A stretch of 64,000 nucleotides of DNA from Cryobacterium aureum (GTDB lineage: Bacteria; Actinomycetota; Actinomycetes; Actinomycetales; Microbacteriaceae), in NCBI RefSeq assembly GCF_002954245.1, contig NZ_PPTG01000028.1, positions 1-64,000 on the forward strand, in the 5' to 3' direction. Position numbers and translations under genes: made by a program. The notes below the pieces were generated by a model. The model searched no databases. It was given only the letters and a program-made list of their open reading frames with translations, and was not told the origin of the DNA. Of the stretch, positions 42,004 to 50,307 are shown one piece after another. Position 1 is the first letter of the stretch. Each line of letters opens with the position of its first letter.

Positions 42004-42246
42004 ATGACACACGGTAGGGAATCCCACCCGCGCAGCAAGGGACCTGGCGGACTAACGGCCTGGCTCAATGGTCGACTGTTTCCCATTCTGGGACCCCCGC
42101 CGGTCGGCCTGAGCGGGTCAGATCTGCTGCCGCCAGCGCCCGCGCCGGTGCGCTCCTGCCCGGTTTGTGCTCAGCCAATGGATCAGCACGACATTGACCG
42201 CTCGGGTGAGCGCACCCAGTTGCACTGCCCGGTCGCCGTGCCCTAG
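42004..42246 (+). CDS. Small zinc-ribbon-like protein
   Basis: The 80-residue protein starts MTHGRESHPRSKGPGGLTAWL and ends with a probable metal site: CPVCAQPMDQH...LHCPVAVP, that is two CxxC/CP knuckles with His. Similar short proteins exist in Microbacteriaceae without known function. The ATG at 42004 sits four bases after the MarR palindrome, so the leader is very short. A 6-bp hairpin (CCTAGT/ACTAGG, 42242-42259) follows the stop. Confidence 0.7.
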   Translation: MTHGRESHPRSKGPGGLTAWLNGRLFPILGPPPVGLSGSDLLPPAPAPVRSCPVCAQPMDQHDIDRSGERTQLHCPVAVP

Positions 42247-42283
42247 TCCTCGCACTAGGCTGGGCGGCGATCACGGGAGATTA

Positions 42284-44008
42284 ATGGCCACGACGGTAAA
42301 TCGCACAGAGTCTGATGGCGCCGACCCCGGCCGGGCTGGGGTCGGCCGGGTCGGACTTGACCTCGCCATCGCCGAGCTTGCCCTGGGAAGCGAACGATGG
42401 GCGGCGACTACCCTCGGTGCGCGAGCCGACCTTCTCGCCCGCACCGCAGCATCCGTTGCCGCGGCGTCGGCAGGCTGGGTGGCTGCGGCGGCCAGTGCCA
42501 AGGGGCTCGACCCCGCATCGTCGCTGATCGGTGAGGAATGGCTGACCGGGCCCTACGGGGTACTCACCGCGCTCTCAGCGCTGGGCCGCACCGTTCGGTC
42601 GCTCGACCGAGGACGCAGCCCGCTCGCCCGCCAGCGGTTCGGGCGCGCGCCGGGCGGTCGCGTCACGGTTCCCGTACTGCCGCACAGTGCTTGGGACGGG
42701 CTGCTTCTACACGGGTTCACTGCCCGGGCGTGGCTCCGACCCGGCGTCTCGGCGACGCAGGCTCGTGCCCAGGCCGGTCTGGGCCAACTCACGCCGACAG
42801 CATCCAACGGCGTCGGCCTCGTGCTCGGCGCCGGCAATATCTCCTCGATCGCACCGCTCGACGTGCTCTACGAGCTGATCGCGCACAATCGCGTCTCGAT
42901 TCTCAAGCTCAACCCCACCTTCGACGGCCTGCTGCCGGTGTATCGGGCGGCGCTCGCCCCACTCATCGACGCGGGACTGCTGCGCATCGTCACCGGCGGC
43001 GCCGAGGTGGGCGCCTACCTCGCCCACCACCCTGGCATCAGCCACGTGCACATCACCGGCAGTGCGGCCACGCACGACATGATCGTGTTCGGCGGCTCTG
43101 ATTCTCCCCGCCTCGGTAAACCGATCAGCAGTGAGCTCGGCGGAGTCTCGCCGATCATCGTACTGCCCGGCCGGTGGAGCGCCCAGGACCTCCGATACCA
43201 GGCCGAACACGTCGCCACCATGCGGCTGCACAACGGCGGTTACAACTGCATCGCCGGCCAGGTTCTTGTGCTCAGCTCCGCCTGGCCGCAAAAGGCCGCA
43301 TTCCTCGACGCGGTCGCCGCCGCTCTCGGGGACACGCCGGCGCGACCGGCTTGGTACCCCGGCAGCGACAAGCGGATGCGCGCGGCCCGTGCCGCCTATC
43401 CGGCCGCGCAGCCGATTCCCGGTGGGCGACTGCTCGTTGCGGCGTCTGCGGCATCCGCTTCAACCGAAGATATGCTCACCACGGAATACTTCGCGCCGGT
43501 GCTCGGCGTCGTCGAACTTCCCGGCTCCGGTCAGGACTTTCTCGACTTGGCGGTGGAGACCGTCAACGGCGAGTGCCTGGGTACTCTCGGTGCCAACATT
43601 CTCGGGCTGCCGGCCACCATCCGGCGGCTCGGGCCGGGATTCGAGCAGGCCGTCACGCGCCTACGCTACGGAACGATCGCGATCAATGCCTGGACCGGTG
43701 TGGGCTTTCTGTCGGCGGCGGCACCGTGGGGCGCTTTTCCCGGGCATACCCTCGAGAACGTGCAGAGCGGCATCGGCGTGGTGCACAACGCCCTGCTCCT
43801 CGACGACGTTGAGCGCACGGTCGTGCGGGGACCGTTTCGGCCGTTTCCGCGCTCGGTGCTGCATGGTGAGTGGGCTCTGCTGCCCAAGCCGCCGTGGTTC
43901 TTATCGGCCCGAAGCGGCACGCTGACCGCCCGCCTGCTGACCGACTTCGCCGCGCAACCATCAGTCCGCAAGCTGCTGCGCATCCTCGCCGCCGCCTTTC
44001 GCGCCTGA
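42284..44008 (+). CDS. Aldehyde-dehydrogenase-superfamily protein (divergent)
   Basis: The 574-residue protein is longer than usual ALDH (about 480-500). The core is clear: VLGAGNISSIAPLDVLYELI with NAD-binding context, VHITGSAATHDMIVFGG, ELGGVSPIIVLPGRW and the probable catalytic Cys in NGGYNCIAGQVLVL. The N-terminal 100 residues (about) are an Ala-rich extension. The ATG at 42284 has GGGAGA upstream. Substrate unknown; the usual E-x-x-GG-KSP order is altered, so it may act on an unusual acyl or aldehyde. Confidence 0.82.
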   Translation: MATTVNRTESDGADPGRAGVGRVGLDLAIAELALGSERWAATTLGARADLLARTAASVAAASAGWVAAAASAKGLDPASSLIGEEWLTGPYGVLTALSALGRTVRSLDRGRSPLARQRFGRAPGGRVTVPVLPHSAWDGLLLHGFTARAWLRPGVSATQARAQAGLGQLTPTASNGVGLVLGAGNISSIAPLDVLYELIAHNRVSILKLNPTFDGLLPVYRAALAPLIDAGLLRIVTGGAEVGAYLAHHPGISHVHITGSAATHDMIVFGGSDSPRLGKPISSELGGVSPIIVLPGRWSAQDLRYQAEHVATMRLHNGGYNCIAGQVLVLSSAWPQKAAFLDAVAAALGDTPARPAWYPGSDKRMRAARAAYPAAQPIPGGRLLVAASAASASTEDMLTTEYFAPVLGVVELPGSGQDFLDLAVETVNGECLGTLGANILGLPATIRRLGPGFEQAVTRLRYGTIAINAWTGVGFLSAAAPWGAFPGHTLENVQSGIGVVHNALLLDDVERTVVRGPFRPFPRSVLHGEWALLPKPPWFLSARSGTLTARLLTDFAAQPSVRKLLRILAAAFRA

Positions 44009-44069
44009 GCGGGTGCAATAGATTGGCAGCACCCCCAATGACGGGAGATCCACTGATGCGAGGTTCACG

Positions 44070-45356
44070 ATGACTGGCTGGCGACTGCGCGATTTTCACT
44101 CTGACGACCTGGACGGCATTCTGCGGTTGTGGGAGGAGATCAAAGCGTCAGACACCGAACCGGTCTACGGCCTGTCCGAGGTGCTTGCCTCCTGCCAGAA
44201 GGATCATGCCGTCGTGGCGGTGCACGGCGATGAGGTCGTCGGAGCCGCCGTTGGCCGGGCCGCCCATGCCCAGGGCTGGATCGTTTTTCTCGCCACCGCC
44301 GAAAAGTGGCAGAGCCAAGGAATCGGCACGGCCATGCTCGCCGCTCTCGAGGCCCGCATGGCCCCGCACGGCATGACCAAACTCTCAGCGCTCATGCCCG
44401 AATCCGAGACCAAGGTCGATGCTTTTCTCAATCGCGGATTCGAGGTCAAGAAGAACCTGCGGTACTTCGAACGGCACATTCCGGTGCAGCGCGAGGAGCT
44501 TAAGCTGCTCGGCGAACTTGGCGGCCGCGTGCTGCCGCGCGACCTCTGGCAGAAGGTCGGCGGTATGGCACGCGAGAAGGAACTGCTCGAACGCCGGTTG
44601 GTCATGCCCCTGGCCAAACCCGAACTCGCCGAGCAATACGGGGTTTCGCCGCCCAAGGCCGTCGTGCTTTTCGGCCCTCCCGGCACCGGAAAGACCACGT
44701 TCGCGAAGGCGATCGCTTCCCGCCTGGAATGGTCGTTCATCGAGGTCTTCCCGTCGCGCCTCGCGGCCGACCCTCAGGGGCTGGCGGGTGCGCTCCGCGA
44801 GACCTTTCTGAAGATTTCCGAGCTCGAACACGCGGTCGTGTTCATCGACGAGGTCGAGGAGATCGCCGCCCAGCGCTCGGGCGAACCGCCGTCGGCCATG
44901 CAGGGCGTCACCAACGAGCTGCTCAAGATCATTCCGGCCTTCCGCGAACAGCCCGGACGCCTGCTGGTCTGCGCGACCAACTTCATTCGCGCGCTCGACT
45001 CCGCCTTTCTCCGGCACGGCCGCTTCGACTATGTCGTGCCGATCGGCCTGCCGGATATCGCCGCCCGCCAGGCCATCTGGGAACGGTACATTCCAGAAGC
45101 GGTGTCTGACGAGGTCGACTTGGCCGTTCTCGTCGAGAAGAGCGACGGGTTCTCGCCGGCCGACGTGGAGTACGCGGCCCATCGGGCCTCGCAGCACGCG
45201 CTCGAGAAGGCGCTCTACCGTTCCGGCGACGGGCCCGTCATCAACGGCCCGAGCACCGACGACTATGCCCTGGCGATTTCCGAAACCCGCCGTACCGTGT
45301 CCGATGAGGTCGCGGCCGAGTTCCTCGAAGACATCGAGCGGCTCGCCCGGCTGTAG
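44070..45356 (+). CDS. GNAT acetyltransferase fused to an AAA+ ATPase
   Basis: The 428-residue protein joins two domains. Residues 1-140 are a GNAT fold (WIVFLATAEKWQSQGIGTAML, with the acetyl-CoA loop QSQGIGTA). From about residue 160 there is an AAA+ ATPase: Walker A GPPGTGKTT near 201, Walker B VVFIDEVEE near 256, sensor/arginine region VCATNFIRALDSAFLRHGRFD. FtsH/VPS4-like AAA domains remodel proteins. Such fusions are annotated in actinobacteria but, to my knowledge, not characterised. Stop is followed by a family-B repeat. Confidence 0.88.
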   Translation: MTGWRLRDFHSDDLDGILRLWEEIKASDTEPVYGLSEVLASCQKDHAVVAVHGDEVVGAAVGRAAHAQGWIVFLATAEKWQSQGIGTAMLAALEARMAPHGMTKLSALMPESETKVDAFLNRGFEVKKNLRYFERHIPVQREELKLLGELGGRVLPRDLWQKVGGMAREKELLERRLVMPLAKPELAEQYGVSPPKAVVLFGPPGTGKTTFAKAIASRLEWSFIEVFPSRLAADPQGLAGALRETFLKISELEHAVVFIDEVEEIAAQRSGEPPSAMQGVTNELLKIIPAFREQPGRLLVCATNFIRALDSAFLRHGRFDYVVPIGLPDIAARQAIWERYIPEAVSDEVDLAVLVEKSDGFSPADVEYAAHRASQHALEKALYRSGDGPVINGPSTDDYALAISETRRTVSDEVAAEFLEDIERLARL

Positions 45357-45384
45357 CGAAGCGGATGTCCGGGCCCACCTTATG

Positions 45385-45437
45385 ACCGCGGGCCCAGTTT
45401 CTAAGCTGGGCCCGGGGACGGGGCCCGGGCCCCGTCC
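45385..45437. repeat. Family-B repeat/terminator after the GNAT-AAA gene
   Basis: This 53-base element matches 30622-30674 at about 48 positions, with arms GGACGGGGCC / GGCCCCGTCC around a 2-base loop and a second, imperfect palindrome (CCCAGTTT / AAGCTGGG). It lies 28 bases after a rightward stop, as the other copy does. Confidence 0.7.
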
Positions 45438-45527
45438 GAGTTGGAATCTGCGGTTGTTGAAGTTGGGGGGGCGTTACTAGCATGGGATCGAACCTGATTG
45501 CCCCACCCGATACCGCAAGGAATCCCC

Positions 45528-46592
45528 GTGATCATTGAGGCCCAGGGCCTGACCAAGACCTACCAATCCAAAAGCGGGCCGGTGCACGCGCTCGCCGGGC
45601 TCGACCTACAGGTTCCACGCGGCACGGTCAAAGCACTGCTCGGCCCCAACGGCGCGGGAAAAACCACCGTCGTGAAGATGCTGACGACACTGATTCGACC
45701 GGATGCCGGCACCGCTGTCATCGACGGAATCGACGTCGTACGCCACCCCAAATCGGTGCGCCGCATCATCGGAGTGTCCGGCCAGTACGCCGCCGTCGAC
45801 GAGAACCTCACCGGATTCGAGAACCTGGAGATGGTCGGTCGCTTGTACCATCTGGGCGGCGCGGCCGCCCGCCAACGGGCGAAGGAGCTCATCGACCTGT
45901 TCGAGCTCACCGCTGCCGGCAATCGGCCGGTCAAGGGGTTTTCCGGCGGTATGCGGCGGCGCATTGACCTCGCCGGAGCGCTCGTGATCAACCCCAAGGT
46001 GCTTTTTCTCGACGAGCCGACGACCGGGCTCGACCCCCGCAGTCGGATCGCCCTGTGGGACGTCATCAAGCGCCTCGTCGCCGACGGCACGACCGTGCTG
46101 CTCACCACGCAATACCTGGAAGAGGCCGACCAGCTCGCCGACGACATCGTCGTCATCGACGACGGCCGGGTCATCGCCGGGGGGACCTCGGACCAGCTCA
46201 AGGCGCAGATCGGCGGGCACCGCGTGGTCGTGGCGCTGGTCGATGCCGCCGACGGCGCTGCCGCTCGCGACATTCTCGCCCGACACGGATCGGGGCAACC
46301 CTCGGTCTCGACCGACGGTCGCGGGGCCGAGGTCGCCGTCACGGACGGCCCGACCGCGTTGCAGAACATGCTCGCCGACCTGCGCGCCGCCCAGATCAGC
46401 CTGCACGATGCTGGCATGCGCCGGCCCACCCTCGATGATGTGTTCCTCAAGCTCACCGGGCACAAAGCCGATCTGGATGCGACCGATGACGACGATGCCA
46501 GCGGGCCCAAGCTCTCGAAACGGGCGCAGGCCAAGCGCGCGCAGGCGCGCGCGGCGGATGCCGACGCGACCGATTTGGAGAAGGTGACATGA
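45528..46592 (+). CDS. Drug-exporter ABC ATPase (DrrA type)
   Basis: The 354-residue protein has Walker A GPNGAGKTT, signature FSGGMRRRIDLA, Walker B LFLDEPTTGLD and H-loop LLTTQYLEEADQL. The C-terminal region (GPTALQNMLADL and beyond) matches DrrA-like exporters of daunorubicin or related compounds. I chose the GTG at 45528 with AAGGA six bases upstream. The tail is rich in Lys and Ala. It is coupled to the permease gene by ATGA. Confidence 0.93.
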   Translation: MIIEAQGLTKTYQSKSGPVHALAGLDLQVPRGTVKALLGPNGAGKTTVVKMLTTLIRPDAGTAVIDGIDVVRHPKSVRRIIGVSGQYAAVDENLTGFENLEMVGRLYHLGGAAARQRAKELIDLFELTAAGNRPVKGFSGGMRRRIDLAGALVINPKVLFLDEPTTGLDPRSRIALWDVIKRLVADGTTVLLTTQYLEEADQLADDIVVIDDGRVIAGGTSDQLKAQIGGHRVVVALVDAADGAAARDILARHGSGQPSVSTDGRGAEVAVTDGPTALQNMLADLRAAQISLHDAGMRRPTLDDVFLKLTGHKADLDATDDDDASGPKLSKRAQAKRAQARAADADATDLEKVT

Positions 46593-47551
46593 GCCCCCGA
46601 CACTCGGCCGCACCGCCAGAGCCAACCACGCCAGAGTCAACCACGCCAGAGCCAACCACGCCAGAGCAGACATCGCCCCAGCAGGGCAGAGATGAGCCGG
46701 TCCTCGCGCGGGGCGAATCTCGCGTGGGGACCTTGCCCCCGCTACCCACCTGGAACCCGTTCTCGCTGTGGTACTCCGACGGCTGGACGGTAACCAAACG
46801 CAACCTGATCAAGATCAAGCGGTCGCCCGACATGCTCGTCTTCGCCGTGATCCAGCCGATCATGTTCGTTCTGCTCTTCAGCCAGGTGTACGGCGGCGCC
46901 ATTGCGGTGGAGGGCAGTGACTACACGCAGTTCCTGATGGCCGGCATCTTCGCCCAGACCGTCGTGTTTGGTGCGACGTTCTCGGGTGCTGCCATGGCGC
47001 TCGACCTCAAGGAAGGCATTATCGACCGCTTTCGGAGCTTGCCGATGAACGCATCCGCTGTGCTGATCGGTCGAACGAATGGCGACCTCGTGCTGAACAC
47101 CATCTCCATGATCATCATGATGGCGACCGGCCTGGCGGTTGGCTGGCGGGTCAACACCTCGCCGGCCGAATTTTTGGCCGGAGTGGGGCTGCTGCTGCTG
47201 TTCGGCTACGCGTTCAGCTGGGTGATGGCGCTGCTCGGTATGAGCGTGAAAAGCCCAGAGGTCATCAACAATGCGTCGTTCCTTATCCTCTTCCCGCTGA
47301 CCTTCGTGTCGAACGCCTTCGTGCCGAGCGAGACCCTGCCGACCCCGTTGCGTGTCTTTGCCGAGTGGAACCCGGTGTCTTCGCTCGTGCAGGCCGTGCG
47401 GCAGCTGTTCGGCAACCTTGGCACCGCGCCGGTACCCGATATCTGGACCATGCAAAACCCGATCCTGACCGTACTCATCGGCATCACCGTAATGCTTCTG
47501 GTGTTCGTGCCGCTGTGCATTCGCAAGTTCGCCTCGATCAGCTCCCGCTGA
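46589..47551 (+). CDS. ABC-2-type permease (DrrB type)
   Basis: The 320-residue protein has six hydrophobic helices and the ABC-2 motif DRFRSLPMNASAVLIGRT. An N-terminal extension of about 55 residues is Pro/Thr/Glu-rich and encoded by a 15-base tandem repeat. It forms an exporter with the ATPase before it. Substrate unknown; antibiotic or lipid export are usual for the family. Confidence 0.92.
   Translation: MSPRHSAAPPEPTTPESTTPEPTTPEQTSPQQGRDEPVLARGESRVGTLPPLPTWNPFSLWYSDGWTVTKRNLIKIKRSPDMLVFAVIQPIMFVLLFSQVYGGAIAVEGSDYTQFLMAGIFAQTVVFGATFSGAAMALDLKEGIIDRFRSLPMNASAVLIGRTNGDLVLNTISMIIMMATGLAVGWRVNTSPAEFLAGVGLLLLFGYAFSWVMALLGMSVKSPEVINNASFLILFPLTFVSNAFVPSETLPTPLRVFAEWNPVSSLVQAVRQLFGNLGTAPVPDIWTMQNPILTVLIGITVMLLVFVPLCIRKFASISSR
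46616..46675 (+). repeat. 15-bp tandem repeat in the permease N terminus
   Basis: Four units of CCAGAGCCAACCACG (the second has T for C, the fourth is degenerate) encode PE-x-TT repeats. Each unit is in frame, so unit number can change without breaking the gene. Confidence 0.9.
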
Positions 47552-47582
47552 CCGATAAAAGTTCCCCCTGAAGGAGTCACTC

Positions 47583-47981
47583 ATGCCCCAGACCGAGCAC
47601 AACGTGGGAATCGTTGCCGGCTTCAGCGGATTCGCGGTTTCCGACCTCGATGCCGCGCGCACTTTCTATGCCGAAACCCTTGGCCTCGAGGTTACGGTCG
47701 AGGAGATGGGCCTATTGAGCATCGCCCTGCCGGGGGGCGGGATGGTCATCGCCTACCCGAAGCCGGACTTCGTACCCGCGACCTACACAATTCTTAATTT
47801 CGCGGTCATCGACCTCGATGCGACCGTCGACGAACTCACCGAGCGCGGCGTGGAGTTTCTGCGCTACGACGGCTTTGAGCAGAACGACAAGGGCATCGCC
47901 GGCGGCGGCGGGCAAGGGCCCGACATCGCCTGGTTCACCGACCCCGCCGGCAACATTCTGTCGGTGCTGAAGAACCCGTAG
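47583..47981 (+). CDS. VOC/glyoxalase-superfamily protein
   Basis: The 132-residue protein has two beta-alpha-beta-beta-beta modules of the VOC fold (GFSGFAVSDLDAARTFYAETLGL, and LNFAVIDLDATVDELTERGVEF, ending WFTDPAGNILSVL). AAGGAG precedes the ATG. The metal-binding positions are not all obvious, so an enzymatic, binding or resistance role are all possible. It follows the drug exporter by 32 bases and may be in its operon. Confidence 0.87.
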   Translation: MPQTEHNVGIVAGFSGFAVSDLDAARTFYAETLGLEVTVEEMGLLSIALPGGGMVIAYPKPDFVPATYTILNFAVIDLDATVDELTERGVEFLRYDGFEQNDKGIAGGGGQGPDIAWFTDPAGNILSVLKNP

Positions 47982-47985
47982 TTTC

Positions 47986-48843
47986 TCAGTGCCCGCGGCC
48001 CTTGCCCTTGTTGGGGTTCTTGGTCGGGCGGGTGCGGCCGGGTGAGGTCTCGGTTCTTTTACGCACGGCGGGTTTGGCCTTGGCTGCCGCGACCCGAATG
48101 GCCTTGGCCGCGGCCTTGGCCTTATCGGTCTTCTTGGGTTTACGCGGCGGCTTTTCCGGGCGGCCATCACTGCGTACCGCGGGCTGGCCTCCGTCTGCGA
48201 CAAGGGCGGCGGCGTCGGCCGCAGCGGCGGCACCGGCATCCGTTCGCGAACTCTTCTTGGAGCGTCCGCGAACGATGCCGATGAATTCCTCGATCTCGTC
48301 TGTCGTCTCGCGGGTGATCCAGGCCAGGGCGATCTGGGTGTCGGCGACCCCGGTTACCGGGCGGGAAATGACGTCTTTACGGCCATACAGCCGGGCGATC
48401 GAGTGCGGCACGATGATGATGCCGACGCCGGCAGCGACCTGCTCCATGGTTTCGTCGAGGTCTCGCATCTGCGGCAGGGCTCGTCGGGTACCGGCACGCA
48501 CCTCATCGGCGAGGTCACGCCACTCCGGCACGTCGTCGGGATTCTGCAAGAGGTGTTCGCCGGCCAGGTCGGCCAGTAGCACGGTCTCGGCTTGCTCGAT
48601 TTCGTGGTCCTTCGACGCCACGACGACCGGAATCTCGTGGTACAGGTTGATGACGCTCAGGTTGGTGTCGTCGATCGGCAGGCGCACAAGGCTCAGCTCG
48701 GCCCGGCCGTCGTGCAGCACCGCGATCTGCTCCGCGGTCTCGGTGCGAAACACGGTGAGGGGGACGTCGGCTCGGCGGTCATTCCAGATGCGGGTCCACT
48801 TGGTGGGGGTCACACCGGCGACGAAGGCGAGGGAAAAGCTCAC
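47986..48843 (-). CDS. LysR effector-binding domain without HTH, with histone-like basic tail
   Basis: The 285-residue protein begins directly in a LysR-type substrate-binding fold (SFSLAFVAGVTPTKWTRIW, ELSLVRLPIDDTNLSVINLY, QVAAGVGIIIVPHSIARL) with no N-terminal helix-turn-helix. From about residue 205 it has an Ala/Lys/Pro-rich basic tail (KPPRKPKKTDKAKAAAK, SPGRTRPTKNPNKGKGRGH) that recalls histone H1 or MDP-like nucleoid proteins. GTG at 48843 has AAGGA ahead. It is divergent from DUF5997, which may supply DNA recognition; this is inference. Confidence 0.85.
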   Translation of the reverse strand: MSFSLAFVAGVTPTKWTRIWNDRRADVPLTVFRTETAEQIAVLHDGRAELSLVRLPIDDTNLSVINLYHEIPVVVASKDHEIEQAETVLLADLAGEHLLQNPDDVPEWRDLADEVRAGTRRALPQMRDLDETMEQVAAGVGIIIVPHSIARLYGRKDVISRPVTGVADTQIALAWITRETTDEIEEFIGIVRGRSKKSSRTDAGAAAAADAAALVADGGQPAVRSDGRPEKPPRKPKKTDKAKAAAKAIRVAAAKAKPAVRKRTETSPGRTRPTKNPNKGKGRGH

Positions 48844-48916
48844 CGGTATCCTTTCTCGGGGAGTTGAGCGTGCGATTTGCCCAAACGAGGGCCCTCTCAG
48901 GCTATACGCTTGAACA

Positions 48917-49357
48917 ATGAGTTCCGAGAAGAAGCCCCAGACCATGAAGCCCGCCACGGCGGCACAGAAACTCGGGATTCTGCTTGACGCGGCACCGGCC
49001 GAGTTTCAGACCGAATTTGTCAGCCGTACCGAGCTCGCCGAGCTCATGGCCAACCCGCCGGAGTGGCTCACGCTGCTTCGCGCCAACGGCCCGCACCCGC
49101 GCCAGGTTGTCGCTGCCAAGCTCGGCGTCTCGATCTCCGGACTGGCCCGCAGCGAGATCACCGACCCGTTGACCACCGCAGAGATCGCCGCCCTGTTGCA
49201 GCAGCCGCCGGCCTGGCTCGTGCTGGAACGTTCTACCCAGGCTGGCGTGCGCGCCGACCAGATCGCCGTGAAAGACCGCGACGCCCAGCGCGCGGCCAAG
49301 AAGGCGCACGTCGAACGTCAGGCTTCGCAGGAGCAGGCCAAGCGCGACCGCTCGTAG
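48917..49357 (+). CDS. DUF5997-type protein with HTH-like segment
   Basis: The 146-residue protein resembles DUF5997: KPATAAQKLGILLDAAPAEFQ at the start, PPEWLTLLRANGPHPRQVVAAKLGVSISGLAR in the middle (a helix-turn-helix-like stretch) and TTAEIAALLQQPPAWLVLERSTQAGVRADQ near the end. It has a basic, charged C terminus. It is divergent (73-base gap) from the HTH-less LysR effector protein. Such a pair could be a split regulator. Confidence 0.83.
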   Translation: MSSEKKPQTMKPATAAQKLGILLDAAPAEFQTEFVSRTELAELMANPPEWLTLLRANGPHPRQVVAAKLGVSISGLARSEITDPLTTAEIAALLQQPPAWLVLERSTQAGVRADQIAVKDRDAQRAAKKAHVERQASQEQAKRDRS

Positions 49358-49404
49358 GTCTTCCTGACGGCCAATAGGTGGCCATTGTCTCAAGCATTTC
49401 ACGC

Positions 49405-49468
49405 AGGGCGCGGGAGTTGCGCCGCTGCGTGGGAGGCGCTACTCGCGCGCACTGGCGCAGCTCCCGCG
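49405..49468. repeat. Family-A intergenic repeat pair
   Basis: An exact copy of the family-A 22-mer is at 49447-49468. An inverted, diverged copy (GCGCGGGAGTTGCGCC, starting about 49409) lies before it. The spacer 49358-49538 between convergent genes holds nothing else coding. Confidence 0.7.
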
Positions 49469-49538
49469 CGACGGCACGCCGAGATCACCCGAAGGGGCAG
49501 TGGATGCTACGCTGCGGCATCCGCTTGGCTGACGTTGA

Positions 49539-50201
49539 CTAGGCGGTCGGTTCGGCCCTGACTTCGATGTACTGGGCGCGCAGAAAGTTGACCACGTCGC
49601 CGAGTTCGGCCTGCGAGATCGAGTGGGGAAGTCCCTCGTAGATGCGCTCGGTGAGTGTGCTGTGGCCCGGCAGCCAGGCCTGGGTGCGTTCGATCGCGCT
49701 AGGCGGGATCACGCCGTCGGCGGTACCACGCCCCCAAAATACCGGAAGCGGCTGTTCGGCCAGCTCGGCGTCGCTGAAATGCGGGCTGGTCGCGATGAAT
49801 CCGGAGAGGTTCACCGCGAAACTGAACCGGTCGGGCGCAGCGCGGAGCAGCTCGAGCGCCATGGCGCCGCCCTGCGAGAAGCCGAGCAGGCCGATCGTCG
49901 GCGGCTGCTGCGGCAGGGCGTCGAGCCAGTCGAGCACGGCGTTGACCGCGGCAGTGACGGTGGCCGGGTCGGGTCTGCCCGGTTCACTGATCGGAAACCA
50001 GGCCCAGCCGTCGGTGACCGGCAGCGGCGCGCGCAGGGCCGCAATCACCGGTTCCAGCGGCAGGTGCGGGGCCAGGGAGAACAGGTCCCCTTCGTGCGAG
50101 CCGTAGCCGTGCATGATGATCAACAACGGGCGGTCGGCCTGATCGGCGCCCGTCGCCGACCAGAGTACGGCCGAGTTGTCGATGGGTGTGCTGGTGGTCA
50201 T
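49539..50201 (-). CDS. Alpha/beta hydrolase (carboxylesterase/phospholipase type)
   Basis: The 220-residue enzyme has the catalytic Ser in LLGFSQGGAMAL, Asp in FWGRGTADGVIPP and His in YEGLPHSIS, with the oxyanion segment IIMHGYGSHEGDL. I chose the ATG at 50201 with GAGGA upstream; the frame upstream lacks homology. It belongs to the small cytosolic esterase family that cleaves short acyl esters. Confidence 0.9.
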   Translation of the reverse strand: MTTSTPIDNSAVLWSATGADQADRPLLIIMHGYGSHEGDLFSLAPHLPLEPVIAALRAPLPVTDGWAWFPISEPGRPDPATVTAAVNAVLDWLDALPQQPPTIGLLGFSQGGAMALELLRAAPDRFSFAVNLSGFIATSPHFSDAELAEQPLPVFWGRGTADGVIPPSAIERTQAWLPGHSTLTERIYEGLPHSISQAELGDVVNFLRAQYIEVRAEPTA

Positions 50202-50307
50202 GGGGTCCTCCCGAGGTTGCGGCGCCGCGTTCTTCCATATTGTCATTGCCGTGCCCGTATCGCTGCCGAGGTGCGCGGCCGGGGCCGGTGTAGGACAGAA
50301 TGGCACT

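Noticed and set aside
46616-46675. Regulatory tandem repeat
   Set aside because: It is in frame and inside the coding part of the permease; treated as a coding repeat.
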